Source: Tenebrio molitor
Lineage: Eukaryota; Arthropoda; Insecta; Coleoptera; Tenebrionidae
Assembly: GCF_963966145.1 (NCBI RefSeq)
Contig: NC_091053.1
Location: forward strand, 10,292,001-10,356,000
Reading direction: 5' to 3'
DNA: 64,000 bases
Shown here piece after piece: positions 53,180 to 63,724 of the stretch (its first letter is position 1; each line of letters starts with the position of its first letter). Made by a program: the position numbers and the translations under genes. The notes below the pieces were generated by a model. It was given only the letters and a program-made list of their open reading frames with translations, did no database searches and was not told the origin of the DNA.

Positions 53180-54640
53180 ATTTTACTTTAGCAGGATCTG
53201 GTCGAATACCCTTATCTGTTACCAAATGACCTAGATAACTGACTTCTTTCCTCAAAAATTCGCATTTATCTGGTTGTAATTTTAAATTATGTTGACGGAG
53301 TCTACCAAAAACATCTCGTAATTTAACTTTGTGCTGATCCAGATTATCGGCATAAATGACAATGTCGTCTAAATAAACAAAAGATTTTAATACCTTGAAT
53401 ACCGATTAAAACATGATCCATTAGTCTTTGGAAACAAGCGGGAGCTCCTTTTAAACCCATCGGTAACCGTCTGTACAGGTAATGTCCAAAAGGTGTGCTG
53501 AAGGCAGTTTTTTCCGCGTCTAGGATCCATGGGGATCTGGTGAAATCCAGATGCGAGATTTAAGACTGTAAAATAACGACTTCTACCTAATTGATCCAAT
53601 ATGTCAGTTATATTGGGTAAAGGATAAGCATCGCCTAAAGTTGCATCATTTACTTTCCTGAAATCCACGACAATTCTATATTTCTGTTCTCCAGATGCAT
53701 CATTCTTTCGGTATGATTAACAAAGGGGAATTCCACGGGCTGGTGCTAGGTTCAATAACACCTTTTTCAAGCATTGTCCGAACTTGTCGATTTATTTTAC
53801 TTTGTTGAGCGTGTGGAAGTCGATAAGGCTTTAATTTAATTGGTGTTTGCGCTGGGGCCATTGGAATGGTGACTGATACTTTTTGTCTCACTCAAAGGTT
53901 TCGATTTAAAAGTAAATAGATCTGAATATTCTAAGCAAATATCAGTTATCTGTTTTTGTTCTTCCGAATTCAGATGTTCCAGGCGCAAATTTTCTACGAT
54001 CTTTTGTTCTCTCTCAAGTACATTTGAAGTATGATTATTTGAAGAATTTCCGGATTCGTTAAAATGAAAACAATTAAATTGATTCAACGACTCGACGTGT
54101 ACAGATACCTCTCATCGACTTTTGTTTCAGACTCATTCGGGTTTAAAAACGCAACACATGATTTATTGTTATTTACTTTGATTATCGCGCTGGCCATTAA
54201 AACAGAATTATCAAATTTTGAAGAATTTATCACATAATCTCCATCAGGTCGGTCAATTTCGACTTCGCATATTTTTTCACACCTGGGCGGTAAAACAAAC
54301 GGCTGGATGATTTCCGGTTCTTTCTTACTTTCTTTATCATGAATTATTGAATCTACTCGTAAGTTTTCCCTATCAAAAATTACTTGTCGTTTCAAATTTA
54401 TGTTTAGATCCTTTTCTTTAAGAAACTGTTTACCTACAATACCGTCCCGCGGGATTGGAAATGAAGGCGCAACAACCTGAAATGCAATTTTCATTCGGAA
54501 TCGTATTGTAATATGCGCATTCCTAACCTTATTCGAGGGCGGAAAGTTAACTATTTCTTTTATACTAAGTGACCTCAGTAAACTATATTGACGACAAAAA
54601 TACCACCCACCGCTTTGGTCTTTGTTCAAGAAAAATGTGA
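53180..54640 (-). pseudogene. pol: Second gypsy pol fragment (protease to RT)
   Basis: On the minus strand: a protease-like region around FPIPRDGIVGKQFLKEKDLN, a linker with LEREQKIVENLRLEHLNSEE, RT start TPIKLKPYRLPHAQQSKINR and KGVIEPSTSPWNSPLLIIPK, then MDFRKVNDATLGDAYPLPNI, LNLASGFHQIPMDP, catalytic YLDDIVIYADNLDQHK and YLGHLVTDKGIRPDP. Four frame changes occur. It is cut on both sides, at about 53180 and 54640, lacking RNase H and integrase. The sequence is AT-rich and clearly from a different clade than the 8-14 kb element. Confidence 0.88.
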
Positions 54641-54786
54641 TAGTTTAACACCAAATAATGAAATCCCTAAAGTAATTGAATATTCCTTTTAAAGGCTGAC
54701 ACATTGGAGTGTCATTTCAGAATATTGAAAAATCTGATAAGCCTAATAAAAGACCGGAACCGAAAAAAAGCAGCACCTTATATGCA

Positions 54787-55026
54787 GGATCATTATAAAT
54801 GATTGTCCCATCGCAGTTGGCGTTGAAAACCCACACAAATTTGGGATGTGCCTCTAGCTTCGCAACATTAGACAATAGTGTACTAGTACTAGTGTAGACA
54901 AATTTACACTACCGCCAGCAGCGCTACCTATCGGGGATGCTAGTCTCACTCATGTTATAAAGCTTGCGGCACATTCAATTACGTCACCAACGCCTATTGC
55001 GATGAGACAATCATTTATAATGACCC
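54787..55026. mobile_element. MITE, 240 bp (GGRTCATTATAAATGATTGTC)
   Basis: GGATCATTATAAATGATTGT on the left matches GGGTCATTATAAATGATTGT reversed from 55026, with the arms continuing through CATCGCA and GGCGTTG. No clear target duplication. Confidence 0.85.
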
Positions 55027-55164
55027 CGTACTTTGTTCTTCTGAAGATTATGATTACTCCCAAGATGTTAATTTTGCGTGGAAATTATTTCCTGATACCA
55101 CAACCTTTTTTGGTAATGGTGTGAAAGTATCTACCATAGCTTATCTATCCTTCTTAAAAAAAAA

Positions 55165-55293
55165 AACAATAATTGTACATACATGTGCATGAAGGAAGGC
55201 TTAAAATGCTGCAGTGATTGTTCTTGCAAAAAATGTCAGAACAATGTTTCTTGTTTATATGAGGATGAGGATAACGAAGAAGAAAGCATTTAA
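55165..55293 (+). pseudogene. Cysteine-rich C-terminal protein tail
   Basis: An open segment NCTYMCMKEGLKCCSDCSCK, then KCQNN and an acidic end DEDNEEESI with a stop at 55293. A CxCxxxG-L-x-C-x-x-x-C-x-C-x-x-C tail is frequent at the C terminus of several transposon-encoded proteins of insects. The upstream portion is interrupted by the MITE ending at 55026. Confidence 0.4.
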
Positions 55294-55299
55294 AGTAGG

Positions 55300-56650
55300 T
55301 AAATTTTAGTAAAAATACAAAAATATTACCTACTCAAAACTTTACAATTATTGTTTTTACACGGCTACACTCTCTATCTATATCGATATAGAAGACTAAA
55401 TACGCGTGCCGGGTTATTTCTGCCTGCCAGAAGCTGCCGCGCGTTCACTCGTCGAATAAAAAATAATTATTTTCTCAAAAAGTATACAGACCACCGAATT
55501 AATTCTTTTTTAAAAAACTTTTCCGATATCTTAGTTACATTTGACTCGCTGCATGTGTATCGAAATTTTCAACATTTCACATAGGTCCCAGCAGAGTGAA
55601 GTTTACTATGCGCATTTTTGATTCATCTAAATTTATTAATTATTTTTTTCAAAACTCTCAATATTTGCGAAATTTCCAATTCCCTATTGGAAGCGCTGTA
55701 CTTTTTAGTATAAATATACAGAAAATCATAATTATAGCTTCAATAGTTGAATTAACACAGCGTTAAATGTTACGAGAAACGTAGTGTTTCGGATTACACC
55801 TCAACTACGTATAAAAGCCGTTTTCAAAGTTCGGTCTTATTAAAAAAAGTTGTAAATGACCATTCCTTATGTCCCAAAATGTCCTCTACAAGATAGTATC
55901 GGTCTCATTTAGTTATACCTTGGAATCACTAGAAGTCATAATTTCAGTCCGATTTTGCTCCACTACTTGGCTTGGCTGGGCCCTTGATAGCGTACGCTGT
56001 GTCTGTGATTCTGTGAAAAGTTGCAAAGAAAGAACCGCTCGCCTGAATATTCATCAACTCTAATTAGTGCTCACAAATTCATTCGGTCGACTGTAAAAAT
56101 TTGTTTCGTTGATTGCCACGCTCTCTATCAGTGGCATCCAAAAGTAAAATTTCTTGCATACGGTTTTCCATTTAGGTGGCCAATCTAGTAATATAAAATC
56201 AAAGATAATACCTATTGTAAGATCAAATTAAATTGAATTTCACAATTAACATTTTAATGTAAATACAATGCTTATATCAAACTCTAATTTTTGGATCTTC
56301 GACGACTGTCCATTTTTTCAAAATGCGAAATAGCCGTTATAAGTGCTAATAATATTAAACTTACCAAAACAGAAAAACAAATAATTCTGCGCCGCACTTT
56401 TGGCACGAGTAATGCGCATGTCTAATCGAGAAAAAGCAGGTTATCCCCTGGGTTAACTTTCCAGTTAAATTTAACCTTGATCAGAACCAACCCGACACCG
56501 AAATACCCCTAACCAGGTAATTTAATAGTTAACCATTTTTATTTGGTTTAACCCACGACTGAAATACCGGGCCTAAGTAATGTTAATTTATTTCATTAAC
56601 TTGACTTTGCCCGGCGACAGAAATAATCTAAACGCGAACCGGAGGTAGCG
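55300..56650. other. No recognisable gene
   Basis: AT-rich with short frames (up to 77 codons) without family resemblance. Around 56420-56570 there are repeated TTAACC/GGTTAA motifs (for example CTGGGTTAACTTTCCAGTTA). Confidence 0.35.
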
Positions 56651-56699
56651 GGTAAAAAAGACACTTGGACCTGGCTTGACACCCTCCTATATTATATTT

Positions 56700-57308
56700 A
56701 CAGAAAATAAATTAAATATTGATTCTCGTTGATATATCATATAAATAATATAATACACCAAATAACAAAGACAAAAGATTAAATGAAGAAGCTATACAGA
56801 ATGTCCCAGTACTCGCTTCCCAGTGAAAACTATACATATAAACAAAGTAAGTATATACAAAGTATACAAAAAAAGAGAAAAACGACAAACTCAGTGAAAA
56901 AGTTTCCAACCGGTCTTATCGCCTACGAGCTCTGAAGTCGAGATAAGGCTGGTGAAACAGGTATAAAAATCTACCGTTAATGTTTCAAATTCTAAAAAAA
57001 AATTAAACGGTAATGCGAATTTTGCCCCTCTGACGGTGATGTGGACTTGACTTCGTGCTCCGTCGCTCCGGTGGTAGGATCGCTCCGGTGAAAGAACCTC
57101 AGAAGAAACTGCTCTGACAGAGAAATGGGGCTGGATCGGCGTGTCCTGTAGATCTTTCCTCGACGTCGAGCTCTCCTGTAGGTACCCCGGTGAATTTTCA
57201 CTTTGAAATGCGAGAGTGCTCCCGACTACACGATATTGGAAGAAAATGCTCGCTCTGGCGCGAACCGTTGGATTTGAAATTGGGGAGATTTTTAAAACGT
57301 AACAACAA
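56700..57308 (-). other. Possible LTR fragment beginning TGTTACGTTTTAAA
   Basis: Read on the minus strand from 57308 the sequence starts TGTTACGTTTTAAAAATCTC and has a GC-rich centre; it includes the CGGTCTTATC hairpin motif shared with 45.2 kb. No matching right end is seen. Confidence 0.3.
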
Positions 57309-57371
57309 TATCTCAATACATATATTGCGTAACCTTTTAAATAATCGTACTTCAAAAATCCTACATATTAT

Positions 57372-58189
57372 TGATATTGTTCCTGCCATGGTACTTTTCC
57401 TTCGTTAGTCATAAAATAATTTCTATATTCGTCCCGTACTCCGATTGCTGTAGTAGCTGCTCTTCGAGGAATATGACGTAAGTCTCTAACTCCGGTATCA
57501 CCTGTGGTGATTGCTCTCCAAGATCCTGGAATATGTAATCCATCGGTAGTTTCTCAGTCAAATGTTCCTGGAGGTGCATATATAAATGCAGAAGTGGCAC
57601 TTTTCCGAAGAAAATTGTGTAGATATATGCATGCAGTTACAACTACCTCTGCATTTTTTACATTCAAATACAATGGCTTTCTAAACAATCTAAATACAGA
57701 GCATAATAGACCAAAAGTATTTTCCACGACTCTTCTTGCACGAGATAACCTGTAATTAAAAATTCGCCTTGGTGATTGTTGCAGAGGACCAGGATATGGT
57801 TTCATAATATTTTCTTTAAGTGGGAAGGCTTCATCCGCTACTATAACATAGGGTGTGGGAATAATTCTTCCTGACAGTGGTTCTGGGTTAGGAATTGAAA
57901 GTTTGTCTTGGTATAATAAGGACGAAAAGGGAGTTGCGTTGAAGACACCTCCATCAGATATTCGACCTTGGCAGCCTACATGTGCATATATAAAATTATA
58001 GTTTGCATCAACGAGAGCCATTAGCACAATACTAAAAGTTCCTTTGTAGTTGTAAAATGTACTTCCTGTATTTGCTGGACATTGCATTACAACATGTTTT
58101 CCATCTAGTGCTCCTAGACAGTGAGGAAAATTCCAGGTTACTTGAAAATCTTTGGCAATTTTTTTCCATTCCTGTTCAGTTGTCGGCAT
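57372..58189 (-). pseudogene. PIF/Harbinger transposase, catalytic exon
   Basis: Preceded by an acceptor (ATATTTCAG), the exon reads EQEWKKIAKDFQVTWNFPHC, GALDGKHVVMQ (first catalytic D), YAHVGCQGRISDGGVF, VIVADEAFPLKENIMKPYPG (second catalytic block) and NYRLSRARRVVENTFGLLCS (E in ENTFG). A TGA at about 57552 follows GTFD, after which the frame stays open (ETTDGLHIPGSW to VPWQEQYQ) to a stop near 57372. The missing N-terminal exon is at 60483-60810. Apart from the TGA the exon is intact. Confidence 0.88.
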
Positions 58190-58324
58190 CTGAAATATTT
58201 ATACATACCATTACTGGGTTTTTAAAAAATACGTTTCCATTTTTTATTTATTTAAATTTTATGTAAAGACTGGGTCAGACAGTAAAGGTCTACACCTATT
58301 ATATAAAAAAAATTATATATTTCA

Positions 58325-58808
58325 GAGTGTGCAAGATAGTCCCGAAGAACAAAATTCAGAGGTTGTAGACCAGGGTCAAGTTACCGAAACTGACAATCCA
58401 ATTCCTCAAGAATCGTTAACTCCTCGACGGCCGATCTTTAAAAAACCAATTTGTAAGAAAAGCCGACCAACGGGCAACGATGAAAAAAGCCGTGCTGATG
58501 AAGCGTATGCTATTTTAAAGAGTAGCACTAAAAGAGACGACTTTTCAATTTATGGTGAACATGTGGGGAATGAACTTAGAAAGCTTCAACCAACGGCCCA
58601 AATATATGTTAAACATGCTATTAACAATATTTTATTCCAAGCAGCTCTAGGTCGGTATGACCGTCCCAATTATTCCGAGCAATTGAATTTCTCATCGACC
58701 CCAGTCTACACCAGTACTCCATCACCTTCACCATCATCAACACAATCTCATATCTCTCCTGAAGCTGCTACTGCCAACGAACTGTCTGAATATTTAAACT
58801 TCGACTAA
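58325..58808 (+). pseudogene. BESS-type C-terminal part of a MADF/Myb-like Harbinger partner
   Basis: After an acceptor (ATATATTTCAG) the plus strand is open for 160 codons: VQDSPEEQNSEVVDQGQ, then DDFSIYGEHVGNELRKLQPT and AQIYVKHAINNILFQAALGR, the BESS dimerisation motif, and a serine/proline-rich end. MADF-BESS proteins are the usual second protein of PIF/Harbinger elements. The MADF exon should lie upstream on the plus strand but none is found, and the exon sits within the presumed intron of the opposite-strand transposase gene. Confidence 0.7.
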
Positions 58809-58956
58809 TTATTATTTTTGTTTTAATTTTGAATAAATGTAAGTATTATGTTATACATTGTCTGAGTATTTAACCTTCGAGTAATTATTTTTGTTATAAT
58901 TTTGAATAAATGTATGTATTATGTTCTAAATTGTCTGTTTTTTTCTGTCTGTAATA

Positions 58957-60475
58957 CACTGCCCGCCAAAATTATCGCATAAAGTAAAAATGAACCGTAG
59001 TTTTTTTGTATTTTACTTCTTCTGCGGTTTCCTTATGCTGAATCTCTTGTTTTATCGTATTTCTTTTGTTTAGTAGCAAAAATCGCCATGCTGATAACTT
59101 CTGAAGTTGTTTATTATGAAAAGTCTGTGTTAGTGTTATTGGTCAATTTCGTAAAGCATTTTGATTGTGGATTTGAGAGACGGTTAGTAAGAAGTTTTGG
59201 TTCCTTCAGTCATAAATTTCGAAAATGAATCCCTACGAACGTTTAAGATGACATACAACAGCCGAACAATGTGCACAAATCGTTGTACTAGCCGAAGACG
59301 GTATTAATCAACAAGATATTGCAAATGGTCTTGATTTGCACCAGTCAACGGTATCTAGAGTTTTGCGTCGTTTTCACGAGACAGGAGAATACTCTAGAAG
59401 ACCTGGGCAAGGACGCAGACGAACAACAACAGCTCAACGGGATCGTTTTCTGCTTTTACAGTCGTTGAGACACAGGACTCTGACTGCTCCAGCTTTACAA
59501 GTTATGACTTTAGGAAGATATCAGTTCCAAATTAGTGCAAATACTGTTAGAAGAAGACTTGTTGAACACGATTTAAGGCCCAGGATACCAGCAAGGGGCC
59601 CACAGCTGACAGCGGCTCACCGAAAAGTACGATTGCTGTTTGCCCAAAATCACGTTGATTGGGAATTGGATCAATGGAGGTTTGTAATGTTCTCTGACGA
59701 GTCCAGGTTTTGCCTGGATCACAGTTACAGACGTGTGCGGGTGAACCGATGCTCAGGAGAGCGATATGCTCAATGTAACATTATCCCGAAAGTCAATTTT
59801 GGAAGAGTTTCCGTTATGGTTTGAGCAGGTGTCACTTTCGACGCTCGCACAGAGTTTGTGGTGCTAGAAAGAGGAAACCGAAATGCGGCGGCGTACATTA
59901 CCAATATTCTGGAACCTCATATTGTTCCATTCCGACCATTTATTGGGATGACTTTATTTTTATGCCTGATAATGATAATGGTCGACCGCACGTTGCGGAA
60001 ATAGTGCAGCATTATTTCCGTGAGGTCGAAATTGGGCAAATGCAATGGGCAGCAAGGAGTTCAGACCTAAACCTCATCGAGTAATTGTGGGATCCTACAG
60101 ATAAAAGAGTTAGAAGGTTACCAAATCCACCAACAACTCTTCATCAGCTGCTTTTGGGTTTAACTCAAGTTTGAGAAGAAATTAAGCAAAGAGTTATACA
60201 AAACCTCATTTTAAGAGACAATGTTGTGCAGCTGTAATAAAGGCACGGGGTGCCAACACGCACTATTAAATGTTAAATTTCTTAGTTTTCTCCGAATTTG
60301 AATTTTTTTATTTTTTTGTTTTCTTCATTTCTTTATTGTGTTCTGATTATTGTAGTGTATTACTTTTATAAATCTACTTCTTTAATACTTTACAGTTGGA
60401 AATGTTGTAACTGGAAATACATTTTGGCTTAAAAACACGAGTTTTGAAATTATGCGATAATTTTGGCGGGCAGTG
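58957..60475 (+). mobile_element. Tc1-like transposon, 1,519 bp, inserted in the Harbinger intron
   Basis: Perfect 26-bp inverted ends starting CACTGCCCGCCAAAATTATC, flanked by TA (58955 and 60476). It encodes a full-length but damaged transposase on the plus strand. The insertion lies between the donor of the Harbinger N-terminal exon (60483) and its catalytic exon (58189). Confidence 0.93.
59224..60250 (+). pseudogene. Tc1-like transposase with premature stops
   Basis: Start MNPYERLR, then TGA (59248), continuing TTAEQCAQIVVLAEDGINQQ and HQSTVSRVLRRF (HTH), GQGRRRTTTAQ (GRPR-like), SDESRFCLDHSYRRVRVN (first catalytic D) and VSVMV followed by TGA (59822) where tryptophan is expected. A frameshift near 59960 leads to MPDNDNGRPHVAEIVQHYFR (second D) and SSDLNLIE then TAA where leucine-tryptophan should follow. 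Otherwise close to full length (about 340 codons). Inactive copy, intact termini, so it could still be mobilised in trans. Confidence 0.9.
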
Positions 60476-60482
60476 TAGTTTA

Positions 60483-60810
60483 TTAATTATAAAAAAAACT
60501 TACCTTTATTAGATCCTTTAATTCTCTCACTAGAGCCGCACAAACTTGTGGTACAATTAAAGATATAGTTGAATCCGATACTTTAAACAAGTACATCAAT
60601 GACCTGTACGAATCACCACTAGCCAGAAACCTTAATGTTATTAATAATCTCACAGAAGCAGGAATACTGTTGCGATAGTTCGTGTCTTGTTTTGAGATAA
60701 AAGGAGCTACTTTATTTAACAAACAATGGAAGTCAGTTAAACTCATTCTCGTAAAGTTTTTAAAAAGGGCTCCGTCATCTGCATTTAACTGACACCAAAA
60801 ACTTTCTTGG
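60483..60810 (-). pseudogene. N-terminal exon of the 57.4-58.2 kb Harbinger transposase
   Basis: Reads ESFWCQLNADDGALFKNFTR, MSLTDFHCLLNKVAPFISKQ, SVRLLITLRFLASGDSYRSL and SDSTISLIVPQVCAALVREL, the helix-turn-helix region that precedes the nuclease in HARBI1-like proteins. It ends in LKDLIK with a GTAAGT donor at 60483. It matches in phase and orientation the acceptor of the catalytic exon 2.3 kb downstream on the minus strand, after removal of the Tc1 element. Confidence 0.85.
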
Positions 60811-60939
60811 GATAGGTTTTGAATAAAGTCGCAGCAACCTGGTTTGTGCGACCGGCAACATCACCAGAAAATGTTGCTGGCAACATGTTGCCAATTGTTG
60901 CCTTGGTGTAGGGCCGCCTTTAAGGTTTTCTATACAAAA

Positions 60940-61245
60940 TTGTAATCTAGCTTCCGCTTGAGCAAGAGTTATCTAAATTTTCGTGGCTGGAGTCCTTCCG
61001 TGAACTCCTGGTTCATGAAGTCGAAGACGTATTGTCGACAAACCACAGTTCAGATTCAGTGCTTTACGAATCCGCACTAAATTAGTGAAGGGAATGTTTG
61101 CCACAAATTCATTTATTCTTCGCAACTGATTTTAATCCAAAACACGAGGGCTACCTGTTTTTGGCTTTGTTTGCAAAGGACGGTCTAGCAAATTGTCTTC
61201 GCTTCTGTTAATCCAGCGATTTACCGTCCTTTTCTGCGAAAATTA
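60940..61245 (-). pseudogene. Tc1-like transposase N-terminal fragment, another clade
   Basis: Minus strand: TVNRWINRSEDNLLDRPLQT, KTGSPRVLD (GRPR-like), then INEFVANIPFTNLVRIRKAL, LSTIRLRLHEPGVHGR and ITLAQAEARLQF. This is the two-HTH part of a Tc1-family protein, with one or two stops, and no catalytic domain. It differs from the other Tc1 relics in the window. Confidence 0.75.
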
Positions 61246-61319
61246 TTTTAGTAAATACAGTGTGTCCCTTGCTTGGTTAAAGACTAATTTTTAACATAAT
61301 TTTAGTTTTGAAAAGTCAA

Positions 61320-61790
61320 GTACGAGGGCGGGGTGAAATATTCTGGGCCTGAACAGGAAGACGAAGTTGTTTTGGTTTGATTTGTATTTTTTCCTCAACA
61401 TAGTCTCTATTTAGCTCAATACACTTGTTCCAACGATGCTTTAAGGCCGTTACGCCAGACTGATTGTTCGATTTGTCGAGGTCCTCAAAATAGTCATTTA
61501 CAACGTCGATTACTTCATTTTCGTTCGCAAATTTCTTTCCACAGAGTCACTTTTTCAGATTTGGAAACAGATGGAGGTCGCATGGGACTAAATCTGGCGA
61601 GTATGCTAGGTGGCAAAGCAATTCAAACTTTAATTGATGAATTTTAGCCACCGCAATGAGTGACGTGTGAACTGCTGCACTGTTTTGATGAAACAGCACT
61701 TTTTTGCTAAATGGGGCCGTTTTTAACTTTCCCGATGGGTAAGTTATTGTGATCGGTCCAAAATTTCGAATTGCTAATTTCATCAGATCT
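61320..61790 (-). pseudogene. Mariner transposase C-terminal half
   Basis: Minus strand: LFHQNSAAVHTSLIAVAKIH, FELLCHLAYSPDLVPCDLHL, FPNLKK, NEVIDVVNDYFEDLDKSNNQ and HRWNKCIELNRDYVEEK. The YSPDLxPxDxxLF block is the mariner signature (third catalytic aspartate). The second catalytic aspartate of HQDN is changed (HQNSA). A stop follows NLKK. The mariner-type terminus TACGAGGGCGGGGTGAAATA is at 61319; the 5' half of the element is missing beyond about 61790. Confidence 0.85.
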
Positions 61791-62690
61791 TTACGTTTTG
61801 AAGTCCCCTGAACACGTTTATGAAGTTTTTAGAATGATGTCTGTCTGTGCGTCTGTCTGTCCCACTTTTCGTTCTCCCACGATTACTCAAAAACGCTTTC
61901 ACCGATTGCTTTCAAATTTGACCAACACAAACTTACCCGTGGTCTCTCGAGTTGAAAAGCTTTTGGTGCATTCTACATTTTGAGGTTATATTTTTTTCGC
62001 AAAAAAGCGGTGTTGCAGGTCTTCAAGAAAAACACTCCTGAACCATTGGAAATAAATGGTTTTTTTAATTGAATTCTCAAAGATTTGTCCGATTTTTTGC
62101 GCTATTAGCGACATTTTATTTATGTTTCATAGGTCTACTGCAATTATTAAAAATTGATAATCAAAAAATGTCGAAAACTTCATTTTTTTAAATGGCAACT
62201 ACCATTTCTCATACTAGATATAAATGTGAAATTTATTTTTAAGGCCACTTTTATTAACATTGTGTATGCCTATTTTCAGTCGTTTTAGTGTAATTTCAAT
62301 TTTTAGAATAAAATTTTCTTTTATTTTATAAAACCATTTTTATTTGAATTTTTATTCAAAGATAGCATTGTAATAAATAATAGATAACAACAAAATAATA
62401 AAAAATAAGCAAATCAACTGTTTTCATCGGGTCAATTCTAGGAAGTATTTTGACCGTGTGGGCAACTAACCAAATACCCTCAAATTCGATGTAAGTTTTT
62501 CCTTGCAGTTGTGAGACGAATTAGTGCCGTTTCGTGCGTTCCCATTTCGTGCGCTAATGAAAATATTCCCTGCTGTGAGTGCTGTTTCCTGCGTTGGTCC
62601 GCTGACAATGCGGGATACGGTCATGTACCGAATACCTACCCAATATTTACTTAAGAAAGCATATTTTTAATCAAATACATTATACATAAA
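61791..62690. other. No recognisable gene
   Basis: Contains a CTGTCTG-rich stretch near 61845-61865 and AT-rich DNA. The 70-codon frame at 61771-61983 has no recognised motif. The segment from 61835 to 61990 looks like a dispersed repeat by style, without a second copy here. Confidence 0.35.
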
Positions 62691-62691
62691 T

Positions 62692-62876
62692 TTATTTTTT
62701 CTACAACCGTCAAAAAAACGTGACATTTATGCATCGTTATCAAAAGTATGTCATTTTTTATAGTGAAAAAATATTTGTCAAAAAGTTTCCTTGGATGCTA
62801 AAATAGTTATATTTTACTTTTTGACAAATATTTTAGCATCCAAGAAAAATTTTAAAATGCGGTTGTAGAAAAAATA
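62692..62876. mobile_element. Foldback MITE, about 185 bp
   Basis: ATTTTTTCTACAACCG at the left is mirrored by CGGTTGTAGAAAAAAT at the right. Inside, two further inverted pairs occur (CTTGGATGCTAAAAT and TATTTGTCAAAAAGT). Target duplication not determined. Confidence 0.75.
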
Positions 62877-62909
62877 GTGTGTATTTCGTGCGAAAGATGA
62901 TTGTTTTGT

Positions 62910-62990
62910 TGGCGCATTCGAATGAGTTTTTAGTCGAGACCGTCAGGTCGAGACTTCAAACTCATTCTCATGCTCCAACAAAATAACTTA
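62910..62990. repeat. Short hairpin
   Basis: TTTTGTTGGCGCAT followed by GAATGAGTTT is mirrored by AAACTCATTC and ATGCTCCAACAAAAT around a GAGACCGTCAGGTCGAG apex. Confidence 0.75.
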
Positions 62991-63327
62991 ATACAAAAAT
63001 AACTATTTCGTATTTACTATGTTTCGCTGTCAAATAATGTTATACAAAACTCTTCAAGTTGGGACTGATTTCGTTCACTTGACTGTAGACTTAGTTCTTA
63101 GGCTTCTCATATTTGTTTAATTTCGCTTAGAATAAGGTACTTTGCTGAAAAGGCCTTATGACAAACTCCTGCTTACTTTATATCTACCTATCTATAGTGC
63201 ATTTAAGTGCAAAATAAGTGTCTTTTTCACATTAGACGTGAAGAGGTTTTATAATAATTAATAACTTTTCCCTCAGGCTTCAGCCGGTACCTATTCAGGT
63301 ACAGATATAAATTGGAGTCCGTTAGTA

Positions 63328-63724
63328 CTATGGCGGCCAAAAAATTTCGTCCGTCATTTTTCCGTCATTTCAAAAAAATCGATGTAGTCCATTCTTTACT
63401 GTCATTATGATTGATGTTTTTACTTGTCACTTTTGAAAGTGAAGCAAAATGCCATTGGTATCAAATTTTAATAAAATTAAAATAGTAATTCTTGCACAAA
63501 GAGGAATGTCCCAAGCTGAGATTTCGATGGACCTTCGTATACCTAAAAGTACAATTTCGTCCATTCTTCAGAAATGGAGACAAAATGGAACTCTTGAAAG
63601 ACTGAATGACAGATTGTCAAAATGACAATAACGATAAAAAAACGAGGTTATTGGTGCTTAAGGGTAATTTACACTTTATGTCAAGGCCTTGAAAGTGACG
63701 GACGAAATTTTTTGGCCGCAATAG
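63328..63724 (+). mobile_element. Internally deleted Tc1-like element, 397 bp
   Basis: 29-bp inverted ends (CTATGGCGGCCAAAAAATTT and on, one mismatch) flanked by TA at 63326 and 63725. It retains the first 57 codons of a transposase. It is therefore a MITE-like deletion derivative and gives the termini for the family whose transposase fragments occur at 652-1062 and 4740-5060. Confidence 0.92.
63450..63623 (+). pseudogene. Transposase N-terminal stub inside the deleted Tc1 element
   Basis: Fifty-seven codons: MPLVSNFNKIKIVILAQRGM, QAEISMDLRIPKSTISSILQ, KWRQNGTLERL and a stop. It is collinear with the first half of the 652-1062 fragment (MPPVSNFNKIKIITLVQHKM, KWRQTEAVERL). Only the first HTH remains. 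Confidence 0.9.
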
